The translations under genes and the position numbers were made by a program. Positions 62,508 to 64,000 of a stretch of DNA of 64,000 nucleotides are shown here, piece after piece. The DNA is from Arion vulgaris (taxonomy: Eukaryota; Mollusca; Gastropoda; Stylommatophora; Arionidae). Each line of letters starts with the position of its first letter. The first letter of the stretch is position 1. The notes beneath the pieces were generated by a model. That model worked only from the letters and a program-made list of their open reading frames with translations, had not been told where the DNA came from and ran no database searches. Location of the stretch: positions 930,001 through 994,000 of the forward strand of contig CM036753.1 in NCBI GenBank assembly GCA_020796225.1. The letters are read 5' to 3'.

Positions 62508-64000
62508 GTGAGTAGTGTCTTGGATACAACAACAACTAACGTCCGCTTTGATCTACAGGTGAGTAGTGTCTTGGATACAACAACTAACGTCCGCTCTGAT
62601 CTACAGGTGAGTAGTGTCTTGGATACAACAACTAACGTCCGCTCTGATCTACAGGTGAGTAGTGTCTTGGATACAACTAACGTCCGCTCTGATCTACAGG
62701 TGAGTAGTGTCTTGGATACAATAACAACTAACGTCCGCTCTGATCTACAGGTGAGTAGTGTCTTGGATACAACAACTAACGTCCGCTCTGATCTACAGGT
62801 GAGTAGTGTCTTGGATACAACAACTAACGTCCGCTCTGATCTACAGGTGAGTAGTGTCTTGGATACAACAACAACTAACGTCCGCTCTGATCTACAGGTG
62901 AGTAGTGTCTTGGATACAGCAACAACTAACGTCCGCTCTGATCTACAGGTGAGTAGTGTCTTGGATACAACAACTAACGTCCGCTCTGATCTACAGGTGA
63001 GTAGTGTCTTTGATACAACAACTAACGTCCGCTCTGATCTACAGGTGAGTAGTGTCTTGGATACAACAACTAACGTCCGCTCTGATCTACAGGTGAGTAG
63101 TGTCTTGGATACAACAACTAACGTCCGCTCTGATCTACAGGTGAGTAGTGTCTTGGATACAACAACTAACGTCCGCTCTGATCTACAGGTGAGTAGTGTC
63201 TTGGATACAACAACAACTAACGTCCGCTCTGATCTACAGGTGAGTAGTGTCTTGGATACAACAAATAATGTCCGCTCTGATCTACAGGTGAGTAGTGTCT
63301 TGGATACAACAACAACTAACGTCCGCTCTGATCTACAGGTGAGTAGTGTCTTGGATACAACAACAACTAACGTCCGCTCTGATCTACAGGTGAGTAGTGT
63401 CTTGGATACAACAACTAACGTCCGCTCTGATCTACAGGTGAGTAGTGTCTTGGATACAACAACTAACGTCCGCTCTGATCTACAGGTGAGTAGTGTCTTG
63501 GATACAACAACTAACGTCCGCTCTGATCTACATGTGAGTAGTGTCTTGGATACAACAACAACTAACGTCCGCTCTGATCTACAGGTGAGTAGTGTCTTGG
63601 ATACAACAAATAACGTCCGCTCTGATCTACAGGTGAGTAGTGTCTTGGATACAACAACAACTAACGTCCGCTCTGATCTACAGGTGAGTAGTGTCTTGGA
63701 TACAGCAACAACTAACGTCCGCTCTGATCTACAGGTGAGTAGTGTCTTGGATACAACAACTAACATCCGCTCTGATCTACAGGTGAGTAGTGTCTTGGAT
63801 ACAACAACTAACGTCCGCTCTGATCTACAGGTGAGTAGTGTCTTGGATACAACAACTAACGTCCGCTCTGATCTACAGGTGAGTAGTGTCTTGGATACAA
63901 CAACTAACGTCCGCTCTGATCTACAGGTGAGTAGTGTCTTGGATACAACAACTAACGTCCGCTCTGATCTACAGGTGAGTAGTGTCTTGGATACAACAAC
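62508..64000 (+). repeat. 48-bp array of EFL1 exon 18 3' end plus 5' splice site, ~31 units
   Basis: Each unit is gtgagtagt followed by a copy of the last 39 bases of exon 18, ending ...gatctacag. I count about 31 CAG|gtgagt sites (one is CAT|gtgagt near 63532). Units are 45, 48 or 51 bp, differing by ACA codons, so the EFL1 frame never shifts. Read through in frame, every unit gives [16 protein letters not shown] with few substitutions and no stop, while the other two + frames meet TGA or TAG in every unit. The array continues beyond the window. Confidence 0.97.

Noticed and set aside
60686..62215. Very long minus-strand ORF (over 500 codons) and long plus-strand ORFs
   Set aside because: The minisatellite unit has no stop codon in any frame, and unit lengths are not multiples of three, so openness is a composition effect.
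481..62507. The whole locus as a processed or dead EFL1 pseudogene
   Set aside because: It has introns, conserved GT/AG borders, matching phases and sixteen clean exons; the two faulty exons sit in poorly assembled surroundings.
62393..63766. 457-codon minus-strand ORF
   Set aside because: It is the antisense of the EFL1 exon 18 array; there is no family resemblance and no start context.

Overview
The window is animal nuclear DNA. It holds one protein-coding gene that I can recognise, read on the + strand and spread over the whole 64 kb: EFL1 (elongation factor-like GTPase 1, also called EFTUD1; yeast Ria1), the EF-2-like GTPase that releases eIF6 from the pre-60S ribosomal subunit. Eighteen exons (about 2.2 kb of coding sequence, 3-4% of the window) can be placed by protein similarity, GT/AG borders and matching codon phase. 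The first visible exon starts inside the P-loop, so the start codon lies upstream; the last visible exon is in the middle of the protein, so the 3' part lies downstream. The organism is probably an invertebrate bilaterian, most likely a lophotrochozoan such as a mollusc. This is inferred from the mixture of Penelope-like elements, several RTE/CR1/Jockey-type non-LTR families and tRNA-derived SINEs; I cannot name a species.

Layout: 0-10 kb, exons 1-4 (G1 to G4 motifs of the GTPase) among degenerate non-LTR relics and private minisatellites. 10-21 kb, exons 5-7 with an unexplained 135-codon ORF, a ~2 kb block between 33-bp direct repeats, a 28-bp array of about 45 units and a Penelope-like remnant with inverted ends. 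21-35 kb, exons 8-13 separated by minisatellites of 25-65 bp units. 34.8-40 kb, a 5.1 kb array of 24-bp units that look like 3' splice sites. 40-53.5 kb, exons 14-17 with arrays interrupted by MITE and Penelope insertions. 53.5-62.4 kb, a 9 kb intron with arrays and two RNase H-bearing retroelement relics. 62.4-64 kb, exon 18 and an array of about 31 copies of its own 3' end plus 5' splice site.

About 36 kb (my estimate, roughly 57%) is tandem repeat, and nearly every intron has its own unrelated unit. The most interesting pattern is that some arrays contain the neighbouring splice site: the exon 5 acceptor, the exon 8 donor, the exon 16 donor, apparently the exon 14 acceptor, and most strikingly the exon 18 donor, where the 45-51 bp units keep the EFL1 reading frame open to the window edge. 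Several transposable elements sit inside arrays, so those arrays pre-date the insertions. Two exons (14 and 17) and several arrays carry deletion-type irregularities that look more like residual long-read assembly error than gene decay.
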